Source of the DNA: Paratrimastix pyriformis
Taxonomy: Eukaryota > Preaxostyla > Paratrimastigidae
Length of the DNA: 64,000 nt
Direction of reading: 5' to 3'
Assembly (NCBI GenBank): GCA_027972325.1
Contig: JAPMOS010000006.1
Coordinates: 970,501-1,034,500, forward strand
Shown here: piece after piece, positions 46,701 through 57,965 of the stretch
Layout of the letters: each line of letters opens with the position of its first letter
Numbering within the stretch: the stretch's first letter is position 1
The notes under the pieces: model-generated
What the model was told of the DNA's origin: nothing
The model's input: only the letters and a program-made list of their open reading frames with translations
Databases searched by the model: none
Made by a program: the position numbers and the translations under genes

Positions 46701-48863
46701 GCTCACTGCGTTCGGGCATGGCCGGTGGGCGGCCTTATTGGGCGGCGCCGACGGTTGGGCTGGTTGGGCTGGTTGGGTCCCGTCAGGCCGAGGTGCGAAG
46801 GGCCCTTCAGGTGGCCCAGGAGCAGGCCGCCCAGCAGGCGGCGGCCCTGCAGCAGCTCCGCCAATCCGATCGGTCCGCTCCACCCGTCCCGCCCTGCGCA
46901 GCGCTCGTGGTGGCTTTGGTCCCGTCCGCCCCTTCATCTGCAATTCTGCTGCAGAGCACTGCGGCAGAGTAACGGCTGCTTGGCGGGGCAGGTGGCCGAG
47001 CTCCGCGGAGCCCGTGCCCGGGACCAAGCCCAGTGGGAGCACACCCTGGCCCTGCTCGCCCGTGAGTTCGGCCTGCCCTGGGGGGCCCCTCCGCCCGGGG
47101 GTCCCGCACCCTCAGCATCGCCCTCCCCAGTCCCGATCCCGGTCTCGGTCCCGGTCTCGGTCCCGGTCTCGGTCCCGGGCCCGGGCAACGGGTCGACCTT
47201 CTTTGGCCAGGCCGGCCATGGCCTGGGCGCTCCGGGCGCCCCCACAGGGCGCCCGGGCAGTGCGCATGCCGCTGCCCCGGCGCCCGCCCCTGAGGCAGCT
47301 CCGCCCTTCTTCGCGGCCCCGCCTCCCGCCAGCCCAGCGCAGCCGGCCCCATCGGAGATGCCCCCGTCCCGCCGCCCGCCGACCCAGTGGCGCCCGGGAA
47401 GTGCCAACTCGGCCCCCCGCGCCCAAGACCAGGGCCAGTGGGGGCCGATCCGACACGAAGGCATGCCGATCCGACACGAAGACATGCCTCCCTCACCTCA
47501 GTGGCCCCTGCTCCGTGAGGCCGGACCGGGGGCGGCCCACTGGGAGGCAGCTACTCTTCCGTCCCCCGGCTCCCCTGCCCCGCAGCCTCGGACCCGATCT
47601 CCGGGCACCTCTGCGCCCCCAGCCCTGCCCCACACCGGCCACCACAACCACAAACACCACGGCCACCACAACCACCCTGAGCAGCGGGAGCGCCGACCGA
47701 CCGATCGCCATCCCCGGTGCCTGTTGAGCCGGGACCTCCCCCCAGCCGCGGGCTCAAGTCCCTGCCCCTCCGGCCCCAGTCCGCAGCCCCAGACCCCACC
47801 CCCGCCCTTCTTCGCCCCTTCGGCTCGGGAGTTACCCCAGCCCACCCCCGGTGGCCCACCATCCGCCTTCGCCATCGCACCCGCACCCGCACCCGCACCC
47901 GCACCCGCACCCGCACCCGTCCCTGGGAGGGGCGGCCCGCCTATGCCCCCGACCCCGGCTCCGGCCTCCCCGCGGGCCACCTTCCCCGATCTGCCGAGCG
48001 GCCGCCACCCGGCCTACCTGCCCAGCCTTGGCGCCGTCCTCGGTCCGGCTGGCGGATCCGCTGAGACGACCCCTGCCACCCTGGTGAGCCCTGTCTCGCC
48101 ACAGACGAGCCCAGGCGGCGAGCCCAGCCTGACTCTGTCCCTCTCCATGTCCCAGCAGCAGCACCAGCAGCAGCACCAGCAGCAGCACCAGCAGCAGCAG
48201 CAGCAACAACAACAGCCGCTCTCCATGCAGTTGGTCCAGCCCCCACCCAGCTCCCACCCAGTCCTGCCAGCACCATCCGTCTTCTCAAACCCGGCCGTTC
48301 AACCGGCCCTTGCGGCCCAACGGACGCTCGCTGGCCCCCAGACGCCACCCGCCCCGCCCGTGGCGCGGTGGGACCAGCAGCCGTTCCGAGGGCCGGCCAC
48401 CCCCCCAGCCCCCCCGGCGGGGAACCCCCTCACGGCCGCCTTCACGCCTCTCTCCTCGCGGGCTTCGCACAGCTTTGGGAGCATCCCTTCAAGGTCGTCT
48501 GCTCGGCCCCGGTCCTCGTCGCGATCCTCGTCGCGGTCCTCGTCGCGGTCCTCGTCGCGGTCCTCGTCGCGGCCATGGCCACCCTCGGAGGACCCCGTTC
48601 CCGACCCGCGCAGGGACCCGGACCACCACACCCCGAGCCCGAAGCAGATGCACTGCCCTCGTCACCATCACCATCATCACCACCACCACGGCAGCACCGC
48701 CGCTTCGTCATGGGCGAGGGCCTCTCCCTCAGTCTCGAGCCAGAGCAGGAGCAGCAGGAGCATCCGCAGCGGGTCCCAAGCGGGCCGGAGCCGATCGGGG
48801 GCCCTCGACGAGACCCAGAGCCTCCAGCCCCCGCCCGCCCAGCAAGGAGGGGGCGCCACGTAA
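43142..48863 (+). CDS. Leucine-rich-repeat plus coiled-coil protein (CEP72-like layout)
   Basis: From the ATG at 43142 the product begins MELTKDFIMQKIS. SDS22-type leucine-rich repeats follow: LQELDLSRNEIKILAGLDRC, VETISNLRSLFFLEL and PALRELDLRLNPVAKRPRYR. The last is the LRR-cap seen in CEP72 and related centrosomal LRR proteins. From 43600 on the sequence is Pro/Ser/Arg-rich and disordered. Tandem acidic-basic units include gatggggatggggatgg (about 43994-44020) and a 12-bp atgggagcgaag array (about 44634-44695). Coiled-coil pieces lie at 46285-46380 (ETALKQRLAEERQHAVALRAA), 46800-46870 and 46980-47050. A Gln/His tract (about 48150-48215) and a Ser-rich tail end at TAA 48861-48863. Whether one transcript runs the full 5.7 kb is inferred; a second gene starting in the middle cannot be excluded. 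One base seems missing near 43375 in the LRR. Confidence 0.55.
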
Positions 48864-49018
48864 GGCTGCGTGCTGCCCCCTTCCTGTTCCTACAAACCAC
48901 GATTGGCGAATGTTCGATGCGAAGCGCTCTTGCAGAGAGAAAGAGGATAAACAAGAAAGATAAGAAAGAGGATAAATAACAAGAAAGACATGGGAGCCCG
49001 CTCCTTGGGGGCCGTGGC

Positions 49019-49086
49019 TTGCGAAGCCGAAGCCGAAGCCGAAGCCGAAGCCGAAGCCGAGGCCGAAGCCGAAGCCGAAGCCGAGT
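49019..49086 (-). repeat. Hexamer array (gccgaa) in 3' flank of FPPS copy 1
   Basis: About eleven gccgaa/gccgag units a few bases after the FPPS stop. Copy 2 has the same array but shorter (about 63735-63785), so array length has already diverged. Confidence 0.85.
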
Positions 49087-49095
49087 GGCATCCTC

Positions 49096-50874
49096 CTATC
49101 GGTCGCGCCGGACCATGGCCGCGAGGAGGTCCCGGACCAGCCCCACCGGGAGCAGGGCGGCCTGATCGGCGGGCAGGCCGTCGAGGAGGGTCGTGATGGC
49201 CCCCACCCGGGCGGCCTCCTCGCGGGACCAAAGGTCCCGCATGCCCAGCTCCTCGTAGAGGGCCTTCACGGCCGCCACCGAGGCCGCCTCGGGGCTGCCA
49301 TAGTGCCGCTACGCGCAGCCCCGGCCCCCCACCCCCCACCCCCCGGCAGGCCCAGCGGCCGTCCCAAAAGAGCGCGGCGCCTCGGGATGAGGCCAGTCCG
49401 CCACCAGGGCCGGGCAAAACAGCCCAGGGCAGCCGGGCCGGGGAGAGAGAGAGGCGGACCTGAAAGATGGCCTGCTGCTGGGCACTCATCCGCTTGTGGG
49501 CCTCGGTGGCCAGCCAGGTGACCTTCGAGTCCTGGATGTCGGTCCCCACCTTGCCCGTCACCGCCGCGTCACCGTAGCAGTCCAGCATGTCGTCCTACCC
49601 CACCCAAAAGACGAGACGGAAGCGATATATGCCCAGAGGTGATATTGGACCGAAGACAGACTGTAGGTCAGAGGGGAGGGGAGGGGAGGAGACGGATCCA
49701 CCCCTGCGCACGGACCTGCTCCTGGAAGAGGATGCCCAAATCATTGCACAGGCGCCTCAGGATGCCGAAGGGGCCGGGGTGCGCCTGTTCAGTGATCCCG
49801 CAGAAGGCGAGCCCCAGAGCCATGGGCAGGTAGTACGTGTATTGGGCCGTCTTGAGGCGGCAAATCCGCTCGTAGCTGTGGCGGCCACCGAGGGACGGGG
49901 AACGATGGGGAGGAAGGGGGTGGAAGGAGGAGGAACGATGAAACCGGAAGCCCCCAGATTCGCATGCATCCCCTGCCGGGCATCCACAGGCATCCCAGCC
50001 GCCGGGGGTCCACGGACGATTCCTGGGAGAAGGACGCGGCCACGGGGGCGGGGATCAGGTCCGAGACCACCTGCTTGACGGCTACTCCTGGGTGGGAGGC
50101 TGTTGAACCCCCGGGGGTTGTTGGCTGGGGGTGGCTGGGCGCGGCATTTGCCTTGTTGGCCTGGTTGGAGGGGGTCATGTCCATCAGCTGACCCAGCTCG
50201 GTCTCGAACGAAATCTGCAGGGAGGGGAGGGAGGAGGGAGGAGGCAGGGAGGGTGCGCCACAGTGAGCCAAGTCGGCGGCCCGACGTGGGCCAGCCCATC
50301 GGACCTGGTCGACCAGCTCGAGCATGTCCAGGTAGTTGGCGTGCCGTCGGAAGAAGTGCCGCAGGATCTGCTGGACGAAGGCCAGATGCAGGAAGGAGTC
50401 GTTCACCGCTTCCAGGCCCACCTGCCCAACGGCCCTTCAGAATGCAGGAGAGAATCGAATAAAACCGAGTGCTGACCGTGGGTAACGTGTACCAACAAGG
50501 CTTACCGCGCCGCGTTGCGGATTGATCCATCACATCGTCGGCGATTAAAAAGGCTGCTTGCAGCTACCGAGAGTGTGTTGCGTATCTTTAAAACGTGCGT
50601 CGTGCCAACAGACGAATTCCATACACCATCCCAGACGGCAGGCTTCGCGGAGATCGAAGGATGCTGCAATCTGCTTCTTGTCGGCTATTTCGGCAGCAGT
50701 CGCCACAACTGTCAGCCCACGGGCAAGTTTGCCGCCGGGCACGTTGTAGCGGATCGCCTTTTCGAGAAAAACGGCAGCGGGTGGGGCCCTCTCGCGGATG
50801 GCAGCAAGAAGCTGCTCTGCCACTTCCTCAAATGTTTCGTCAAAGACAGCGCGGTGTTTTTGAAGGAAACTCAT
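49096..50874 (-). CDS. Farnesyl diphosphate synthase, copy 1
   Basis: Makes C15 farnesyl diphosphate from isopentenyl and dimethylallyl diphosphate. The ATG at 50874 gives [37 protein letters not shown] is the substrate-entry motif of eukaryotic FPPS. A 50-nt gtctgt intron joins CMEF to [15 protein letters not shown], the first Asp-rich motif (DDxxD) followed by TRRGKPCW. After a gtccga intron [13 protein letters not shown] follows, and then [20 protein letters not shown]. The second motif is DDMLDCYGD, followed by [11 protein letters not shown]. The stop is at 49096-49098. An unusual Pro/Ala/Ser/Asn-rich insertion of about 50-60 residues lies between TELGQLMDM and YERICRLK, where FPPS is normally compact. 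Both Asp motifs are intact. It is near-identical to copy 2. Confidence 0.9.
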
Positions 50875-51100
50875 CCCGGAAAAATCTCAGAGGATCTGAT
50901 CTCGAAGGAAATTGGAAAGAAACAGGCGAACGAGCCTCGAGGGCCTCTCGGGTTGGAGAGGCGGGATCTCGTCACAGAGAACAGAAGCCACAGTCTTCAA
51001 CAAAAAAAAAAATGGGAACCAATACCGCCCGTTTCCCATCCAAAAGCCACCCAAAAGGGAAGAGTCCTAAAGAAAGCCAGAACATTCCGAATCACACAAC

Positions 51101-52589
51101 TCAGTGATCATCCTCCTCCTTGCCCTCCTTGGCCTCGGGAGCAGGAGCGGCGGCTGTGCTGGCCTCACCGGAGCGAGAACGATCCCCGCTCCAGCTTCCC
51201 TCACCAGAGGGCTCAAGGCCCGCGGCAGCGGCCTCGGGCTCCTCCTCCTCCTCCCCGCTTTCGTCGCTGTCGCTGTCCTCCTCCTGCTCTTCTTCAGGCT
51301 GCTCCTTGGCCTTGTCCTCTTCGCGCTCCGAGACAACATAGGGCTACGCCCAAAGAGAGAAGCCAAACAGATGTGACAACAACGGCCAGAAGCGACAGAC
51401 AGTCTTTTTGACAACCAAGGACCCCCGGGCAGCCTCGATGGACGAGCGGGCCAGTTCGACGGCTATCCAGAGATCGGCGCGGCAAATGTCAGCCAAGTCA
51501 GGTGGCTCCGAACACAGCCCACCCGGGGGTAGGCAGACCAGCATTGATGGCAGCGATACCCCGCTCCTTGGCGAGGACGGTGGAGAAGAGCCCGTAAAGG
51601 GGGGCCGCAATCACCTTGGCCTCGATCTTGACCTCCTCGTTGGAAACAGACTCGGCTGCCAGCAGGGCGTTCTTGATGGCCTCGATGCCCTCATACGAGA
51701 AGCACGTCACCTTCGCAGGGGTGCACCCGGACGACCACAGCCCGCACACGGATCAAAATGAACCCACCCAGGAGGGACGTTCCGTGCCGAGTGGAAGGGG
51801 ACGTGCGTGTCATGATGATCGTGGGGGTGGTCACGGTCGGCTGACCTCGATATCGGCACGAATGCGAACGGGAGTTGGAGTCAGCCGACGGCGAATCATC
51901 TGCATGAGATACTCGAAAACAGGGGGTTCGATCTCGATGCCCGCAAAGACACGGTCTTGGTCACTGCGGATAACATTCAGAGGGTAAAAAGGAGAGTTCC
52001 CGAAGTCGGGCCTGAAAAAAAGAGACGGACGCGATGGCTTGCTTAAACGCATCGTAAGCGTGCCCGTACTTCTTGTAGAGGGGCCAGGCAATAGTCCGGT
52101 AGAGTTGCTCCAGGTCCTTGTGCTGTGTCTCGGCGACATTTTGAAGAATTGTGTGAACCTAAATCGCACCCACCAACGATGGTAAGGATGACGAGATCCA
52201 TCTGTCAAGGAACAGACAGTCTTGCTCTTGTTGAAACGCTCCTCGCACCGAAGGATATCATCGGGGGTCACCTTCCTCTTGGAAAGATCAATATAACCTA
52301 GTCGGAGCGGGATGAGGTGAGTGGGTGGCTCATGTGCAAACGGACCCTTCTCCTTGTCGACGCGGAGGACAACAACAACTTCCTGTCGTCCCACACGAAT
52401 AATTTGGGACATCGAACGGATACGCCGCTTCGAAAGCTCGGAGGTAACAATCATACCTTCGATGTGGCCGTATTCCAGAAGCTGGACATAGACACCCATT
52501 TCGTGGATGCTACTCACATAAACCATGACGGGTTCATCCTTGTCGGGAAACTGTTGTTCGTAGAACCGCTGTGTGGTCTGGCGTTGCAT
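51101..52589 (-). CDS. EIF2S1: Translation initiation factor eIF2 alpha
   Basis: Alpha subunit of eIF2, the target of stress kinases. From the ATG at 52589 it reads MQRQTTQRFYEQQFPDKDEP and then the S1 domain with YVSSIHEMGVYVQLLEY. Next is MIVTSELSKRRIRSMSQI, which keeps the regulatory serine context (Ser51 of animals, SELSRRRIRS). RVGRQEVVVVLRVDKEKG and YIDLSKRKVTPDDILRCEERF follow. Later exons encode the helical domain (LQNVAETQHKDLEQLYR, AYDAFKQAIAS) and the C-terminal alpha-beta domain (RRRLTPTPVRIRADIEV, SYEGIEAIKNALLAAES). An acidic tail ends EGKEDDH with TGA at 51101-51103. Retention of the SELS...RRIRS site implies the phosphorylation switch is kept. The introns are short. Confidence 0.92.
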
Positions 52590-52748
52590 CTTGTTGTTGC
52601 GCGAAGAGTGACCTCAGGGGAAAGCCGCTGTCCTTTCAAAAAGCCTCTCTCCTTTTCCACCCGCCACTCCGGAGAGTGCCGACAACAGTTTGGGGCATCC
52701 ATTTCGTCTTTTTGGGAGAGTGGCCCGATGCCACCTCCCGCAGGTCAT

Positions 52749-54425
52749 TCATGAATTCTCACTGAGCAGAAGGATGGCGGCTTCTTCGACGCTCCCGTTG
52801 GTGGCCTGCAATGCGCGAACGGCTCGTTCCCGAGAAACCCCCAAAGCCACCAGAGTTTGGATCGAGGCTTCAAGTGGGGGAGCGGGGAGACGAGCGGAGG
52901 GCATGCTGCTGCTGGCTGCAGGGGATGGTGCGATGATGGAAGTTGAGGCGTCTGGAGATGCGGTTGTGGATGTGGCGGTTGTGGATGTGGCGGTTGTGGA
53001 TGTGGCTGCATGGGCGGATTGCCCTCGCGCTGCGATGGGAGGTGCCAAATGCCGAGGTGTGCCTGGCGTCAGGGAAGGGGACTGTGCGGCGCCCAGACGC
53101 AAAGGAGGAGGGATGTCCTTTTCGGCCAAAAAAGGGACAGTCTCGCCACTGCTGCCGACCCTCAGAACGTTCTCCTTCAAATCGACGACGCACTGGAGAC
53201 GGGTGGGAGGCGGGGGAAGGTTACCCAGGAGGATCAATCGGTCCCAGACCTGGTGTCGCTTGAGGTTGTCGAGGCCAAGGAGGAAGTCTTGGCCCTGGCT
53301 CTCGAGGACAGTGAAAGAGGAAGGCAAAACGGATCCTCCAATTTTCAGGGGTGCCATATGGACCCGACCTGAAAGCGGGGGTGGGTGGGTGGTGGTGGTG
53401 GGTGGTGGGTGGTGGGTGGTGGTGGTGGTGGTGGCGCCCCGGGAAAATTGTCGGAAGAACGAGGGGATGGGGGGGCTGCAAATGCGAACCAAGGATTTTG
53501 CACTGTCCGACGCCCACCGCCATTCCTTGGAATCTCGTGTCGATCAGGCGCATAATCCCGCATCTCTCCGCGCAGGCAGCCGACATAATCGTGTGCTGGA
53601 ACGACACACAACAACCGGAGAGTTGAGAGGCGAGTTGGATGGCAATGACCGGACCTGGGCGCCGGTATCCACGAAAGCCTTGAGTGGAACCCCGTTGACA
53701 AAGCAGTCGATGTACAACATCACAACCTAGCTCGCGAGAGGCCATGGAGGGAGGCACAAAAGGCAAGGCCTCCTCGGACCTCACCAAAGGCCTCTGGGAG
53801 ATATTCGAGAGCGTTGTTGAGGTTTTGGGCGACGTTCTGCTCACGGATGAGAGCTTCGATCTCCCGCTGGGCGTCGAGATTCATGGGGTCGGCGGCCACT
53901 ACAGCTTGCTTTGGGAGCGGAAGATGATAGAAGGGACTGGCGTGGATGCGCACGGACCAATTGCTGCATTTTCACGTTGTGTTTATGTTCAACCTCAAGG
54001 TAGTGCGCAACGTCGTCGGTGCGACCCGCCAGCAACATTTCCGCCAGGGGGGGATTGGTCCGTGAGATCGTGTCGATAAAGCCAGCCTCAGAAAGCCGCC
54101 TCATCAGTTGTTGGGCAAGGGTTACATAGTCAACAGGAGCAGAAGGCTGGGGGGTTGGAAGAGTGGAGGTCCGACGGGATGGAATCTGCCGCGGCCGGGA
54201 GGGCAAAGATATTGAGATTGTGTCGCCGTCTTTCATACCGATTCCGGAGAGTGTCATGTGCCCCAACAATTTCCTGTGGTTGTAAACAATATCGAAATTG
54301 CCATCGAGACCCTTCTGGGTCTCGAGCAACACTCGCAGTTCGCTGATTGTGGTGGTCGCATCGAGTTGGAATGGAATCTGCGCAGTTCCCAAGATTGCAG
54401 TGATGTGGATGGGAGTGGAAGCCAT
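52749..54425 (-). CDS. DDI1: DDI1-type ubiquitin receptor with aspartyl protease domain
   Basis: Proteasome shuttle protein and host aspartyl protease. The ATG at 54425 opens [19 protein letters not shown] and a ubiquitin-like domain ([35 protein letters not shown]). A helical linker follows ([20 protein letters not shown]). Then comes the conserved block [18 protein letters not shown]. The protease domain has [22 protein letters not shown]-type sequence with catalytic D-T-G, spliced to [19 protein letters not shown] and [22 protein letters not shown] and [13 protein letters not shown] complete it. The C-terminus is a UBA domain ([18 protein letters not shown] ... [12 protein letters not shown]), stopping at 52749-52751. 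Domain order Ubl-HDD-protease-UBA is complete as in yeast Ddi1. The Ala/Thr/Ser linker before the UBA is a 12-bp repeat (gttgtggatgtg). Confidence 0.92.
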
Positions 54426-54937
54426 TACGGGGGGGAAGCCAAAATTATGACAGGCCGCCACCAGCACCCAGAAGGGAATACAAATTACGCTCCCCGTTCC
54501 CGGGCTGTCTTTCTCATGCGTCGTCATGCCCGTTAAATGTCTTGGGCGCGCGCGACCTCCTATTTCACCTGAGGGGGTGACAATGAAGAACACCCCCTCC
54601 CATCTTCGATCTCCACTATGCAATGGTCGGGGGGTTCGTGTTTTTTTGCTCCCGATGTTGGAAGGGGTGGGTTGGCAGGACATGGTGTACCACCACCACC
54701 ACCCCGGCGTTTCGGGAACAGGCGATTGAGGTTCATTGCCCCCAACATTGAGGCAAGTGCTGCGGAGGACTGGACACCGACATTGATTGTTGTACCCCCC
54801 CACACACACACACACACAAACACACACACAGACCCTCACCCCCCTGCTCACTCCCTTCGAGCGATCCATCTGGCAGCTCTCAGCCATCCAATGACCCCAT
54901 ATTTTGATGTTCGGAAACGATGACGTTCCCTGTTCCC
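54426..54937. other. Spacer between UBC9 stop and DDI1 start
   Basis: About 510 bp with no recognised gene. It has a C-run followed by an AC microsatellite (about 54797-54829) and a CCACCA array (54692-54704). It must include the DDI1 promoter and the UBC9 3' UTR. Confidence 0.5.
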
Positions 54938-55687
54938 TCAAGGCGGGGGGCAAGAGCGGGCAATCTCTCGAATACGAGCCTCGTAGGCTGCACGATCACT
55001 CTTGCACAGGTTGAACGCGTCCTGCTGGGCAGGATCGTGCAAATTGGGGTTGTTGAGGAGGTCCTGGATGCCCAAAAGGATCTGTGAAGCCCAGCACCAG
55101 ACGACGGCCAATGAAAAACGACTTGGGGAAAGGTTCCCGACCTGCTTGATGGTAAGCGATGGACGCCAGTCTTGTTCCTCGTTCAAAATACTCAAGCACA
55201 CCGTGCCGGTGGGATACACCTGGTGGGGGAAAAGAGGTCAAGAAACGGGCCGGGATAGACGCGTGCAGACATTCGGGTGGAAAAGGGGGGGCTGGAATAA
55301 GGCGCGAGAAGAGGCAGCGAATGAGAACGAGAGCGCGAACGAACACAAACCTGAAACTGGCACTTAGGTGGCTTGCTGGGAAAATCCTCGCTGAACTGAA
55401 AAATGCGTCAGGGTTGCGATGACAGAGGGAAGGGAAACAAAAAAACCTGAATGGTGAGCCGATAAAACCCGCCTTCCCAAGAAGTTCCCTCTTTGCCGGG
55501 AATGCCGCACTTCCACTTGAAGAGATTCAGGCCGGAATCAGTCTGCTCTGGCGCTGCGATGAAACCCTGATGTGGGAAGCCCGAGAACGGTTGGTCGTTT
55601 GGGAGGAAGAGCGCACAAGACCACCGGATGATCTTTTCTCCAAGATTTGCGTTCTTCAGCCAAGCGTGCTCGTGCGATCCCGGACAT
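54938..55687 (-). CDS. UBE2I: SUMO-conjugating enzyme UBC9
   Basis: E2 enzyme that transfers SUMO to lysines. From the ATG at 55687 it begins [21 protein letters not shown], the UBC9-specific N-terminus. The next exon has [10 protein letters not shown] and [22 protein letters not shown]. The catalytic exon reads [21 protein letters not shown], with the active cysteine in TVCLSIL. It is followed by [23 protein letters not shown] and the last helix, with the stop at 54938-54940. Total size is near the usual 158 residues. The upstream ATG 87 nt further out would break the match to known UBC9 starts. It is divergent from the ZCCHC8-like gene, only ~100 bp away. Confidence 0.92.
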
Positions 55688-55789
55688 ACGGTTCCTACCA
55701 AAGAACGGAACAAAGCAGTCATCTGCGATTCTCATCAAGCGAGTCCCAGACAGACCAGCCAAGTGCCTGGGCAATCCAGGCTAAGGTGC
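55688..55789. promoter_or_regulatory. 102-bp divergent spacer, UBC9 / ZCCHC8-like
   Basis: Start codons of two divergent genes are separated by 102 bp, which must serve both promoters. Confidence 0.6.
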
Positions 55790-57933
55790 ATGGACGTCGA
55801 ACTCGATGCCGAGATTGGGGCATTCACCGACACACTGGAAAAGGAGGAGCTTAAGAAGTTAGTGGCCCTCTTGGTTGGCGAATTGAATCGAGAGATTCTT
55901 CGCGGAGTCACTGAATCTGCCGATCAGATTCAACCGCTCTTTACTCTCTCTTTTGGTGACCTCCCAAGGTGAGTTGGACGAATTTTTCCTTGCCTGTCCG
56001 ACTTTCCCTAACCATAACCCCCCCCCCCCCCCCCCCCCCTGTTTTTTTTTTTTTTACACGCAGAAACCATCGGGCCGCCGTGGAGCATCAGCTCCGCTCC
56101 TATCTTAGCACCCTGGGACCAACGCATCATTCCCGCTCGCCCACATCCGCGGGGGCAGCATTTCCACTTCTTCAGCCCGCCCAATCGCCCCCACATCCCC
56201 CCCGCTCGAACTCGTCAACTCCTGCCCTCTCCGTCATGGCTAGCCCCCTGCCGGCGCCGTCCCCGCCGGGGGCCATCGCAGGCTGTCTCTCCTCCCCTGC
56301 CGAATTTCGGGGCGCGGCAACTTTTCCCCTCCCACAGCCGAGCCCGCCAAGTCCATTCCTTTCTGATGGGGCACCTCACCGCCCGTTCGTCTGTGCGCGT
56401 GTCCGGCCCACCGCCGATCAGGTGGACGAGGGGCAGGCCGGGGGCGACGAAGCGTCAATAAAGGACTTTCCTCTCATCGCCAACACGCCAGCCCCCGCGG
56501 CGCCCCCATCCATCGCCGCCGTTCCCGCGGCAGGCAGCCCGGCCTTCCGATCGGCCGAGAAATGTGCCCAGAGATCGGCCGAGGATGCCTTCCGGGAGCT
56601 CATGGCCCGGGTGGCCAGGGGCAGGCCTGCCCGCGTCCCTCCGCTCCGATACTTCGTGCAGGTCGGTCCTCCTGCTTTTGGTCGTTTCCTCTCTTCTCCA
56701 CATCGCTACCGCCGTGACATCTTCTGCTCGTTGTTCTGCAGTGGCTCGAAGACCGAGCCGGGGATCGAGCCCTTGCTCAGGGCCTCCAGGAGGTCCTCGC
56801 CGAGCGGGATCTACCCCTGTCGGTCCTCCCTCGCCGCGCAATCGCCAGAGACTCCACTCATCCCCACCACGCCACCCCTCTACAGCACCACCCCCACCCC
56901 CACAACACTCACCACCTTCCCACTCCGCCGACCTCGTTCTGCTTCTCCCCAGGTACGAGCGACTCATCAATGTCCCTCTGCCCATCATCGACCCCTCTTT
57001 CTCGATCGCCCTCAAGCCCAACACGCGCAAGTCTGTGTCGTTATCCTCTTCTTCCTGCCCGTCCGCTTCCAGCCCGCGTGGCTCCCGCCTAAAATGCTGC
57101 CCCGACCGTGATTTTCATCCCGCCCTTTTCAGATGCTGGAATTGCGGCCGCCCCGACCACCAGGCTCGGGACTGTCCCGAGCCCCGCGATGCCCGCTCCA
57201 TCGCCGCCAACCGCGCCCTTCACGAGCAACGGCCGCGGGACGCGCAGCCCCACCCTGCCATCGGCGTTCAGCTGCTTCCCAACAAGCGGTCCGCTCGCCT
57301 TACCGCCTCCGCACCCTCACGGAACCGCATGTGGTCACGCGTTCGGGGACAGTTTCTATGAGGCTGTTCCTGCAGCTGGAGGCCCTGCCGAGCGGTTCCG
57401 GCCGGGGGCCCTCTCGAAGGCCCTGATGGAAGCCCTGGGGCTCGAGGTCGGCCAGGCGCCCCCCTGGCTGCGCCAAATGCGAGCCGTCGGCTTCCCTCCA
57501 GGCTACCTCGGTCCGCCCCGCCCACACCCCCATGAGTCCCCCCGCCAGGAGAGGGCGAGAGGGCACATTGCGGCCCTGCTCCACCACCATCTCTGGCACT
57601 CTGGCATCTCCCCTCACGCCGGCACACCGGTTGGTCGCCCCTCGCCCGGTCCTTTGTTCTTTGCTGGGCAGCCCTCCCTGAGTGCTCCCAGATCCCACCT
57701 CCTTCGGGCCTGGACTTTCCTCCGTGCCTGGACGACCTCGCTGTCAAGGGCTTTTCCCGAACTGAAGAAGGCCCCTCCGCCTCCGGGCCGGGCCGCGTGA
57801 GCTCCCTTTCTTCTTCTCCCCCTCTGCCCTCATGCGATGCCTCGAAATCGAGGGACCCGGTTGTCCCGGGGGGCGACGACTGCAACACGGACGGCGAGCC
57901 TCCTCCCCTGGCACCCCTGCCTCCGCGACCCGT

Positions 57934-57965
<32 letters not shown>

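Larger units (their letters stand above)
48913..50970 (-). repeat. Inverted duplication, copy 1 (FPPS gene block)
   Basis: This block is repeated in opposite orientation at about 61300-63880. Identity by eye is nearly complete through exons and introns. It extends past the stop through the cggctt hexamer array to GCGCTTCGCATCGAACATT (near 48920). It also extends past the ATG to GGTTGGAGAGGCGGG (50953-50967). Copy 1 has nine bases more than copy 2 in the upstream flank (near 50945). Confidence 0.92.

Noticed and set aside
52749-54425. Retroviral-type protease fold as a sign of a retroelement
   Set aside because: Ubiquitin-like and UBA domains frame it, so it is the host gene DDI1. No reverse transcriptase, integrase or long terminal repeats are nearby.
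57133-57190. CCHC zinc knuckle as a gag remnant
   Set aside because: It is followed by a PSP domain, the ZCCHC8 arrangement; no other element parts were seen.
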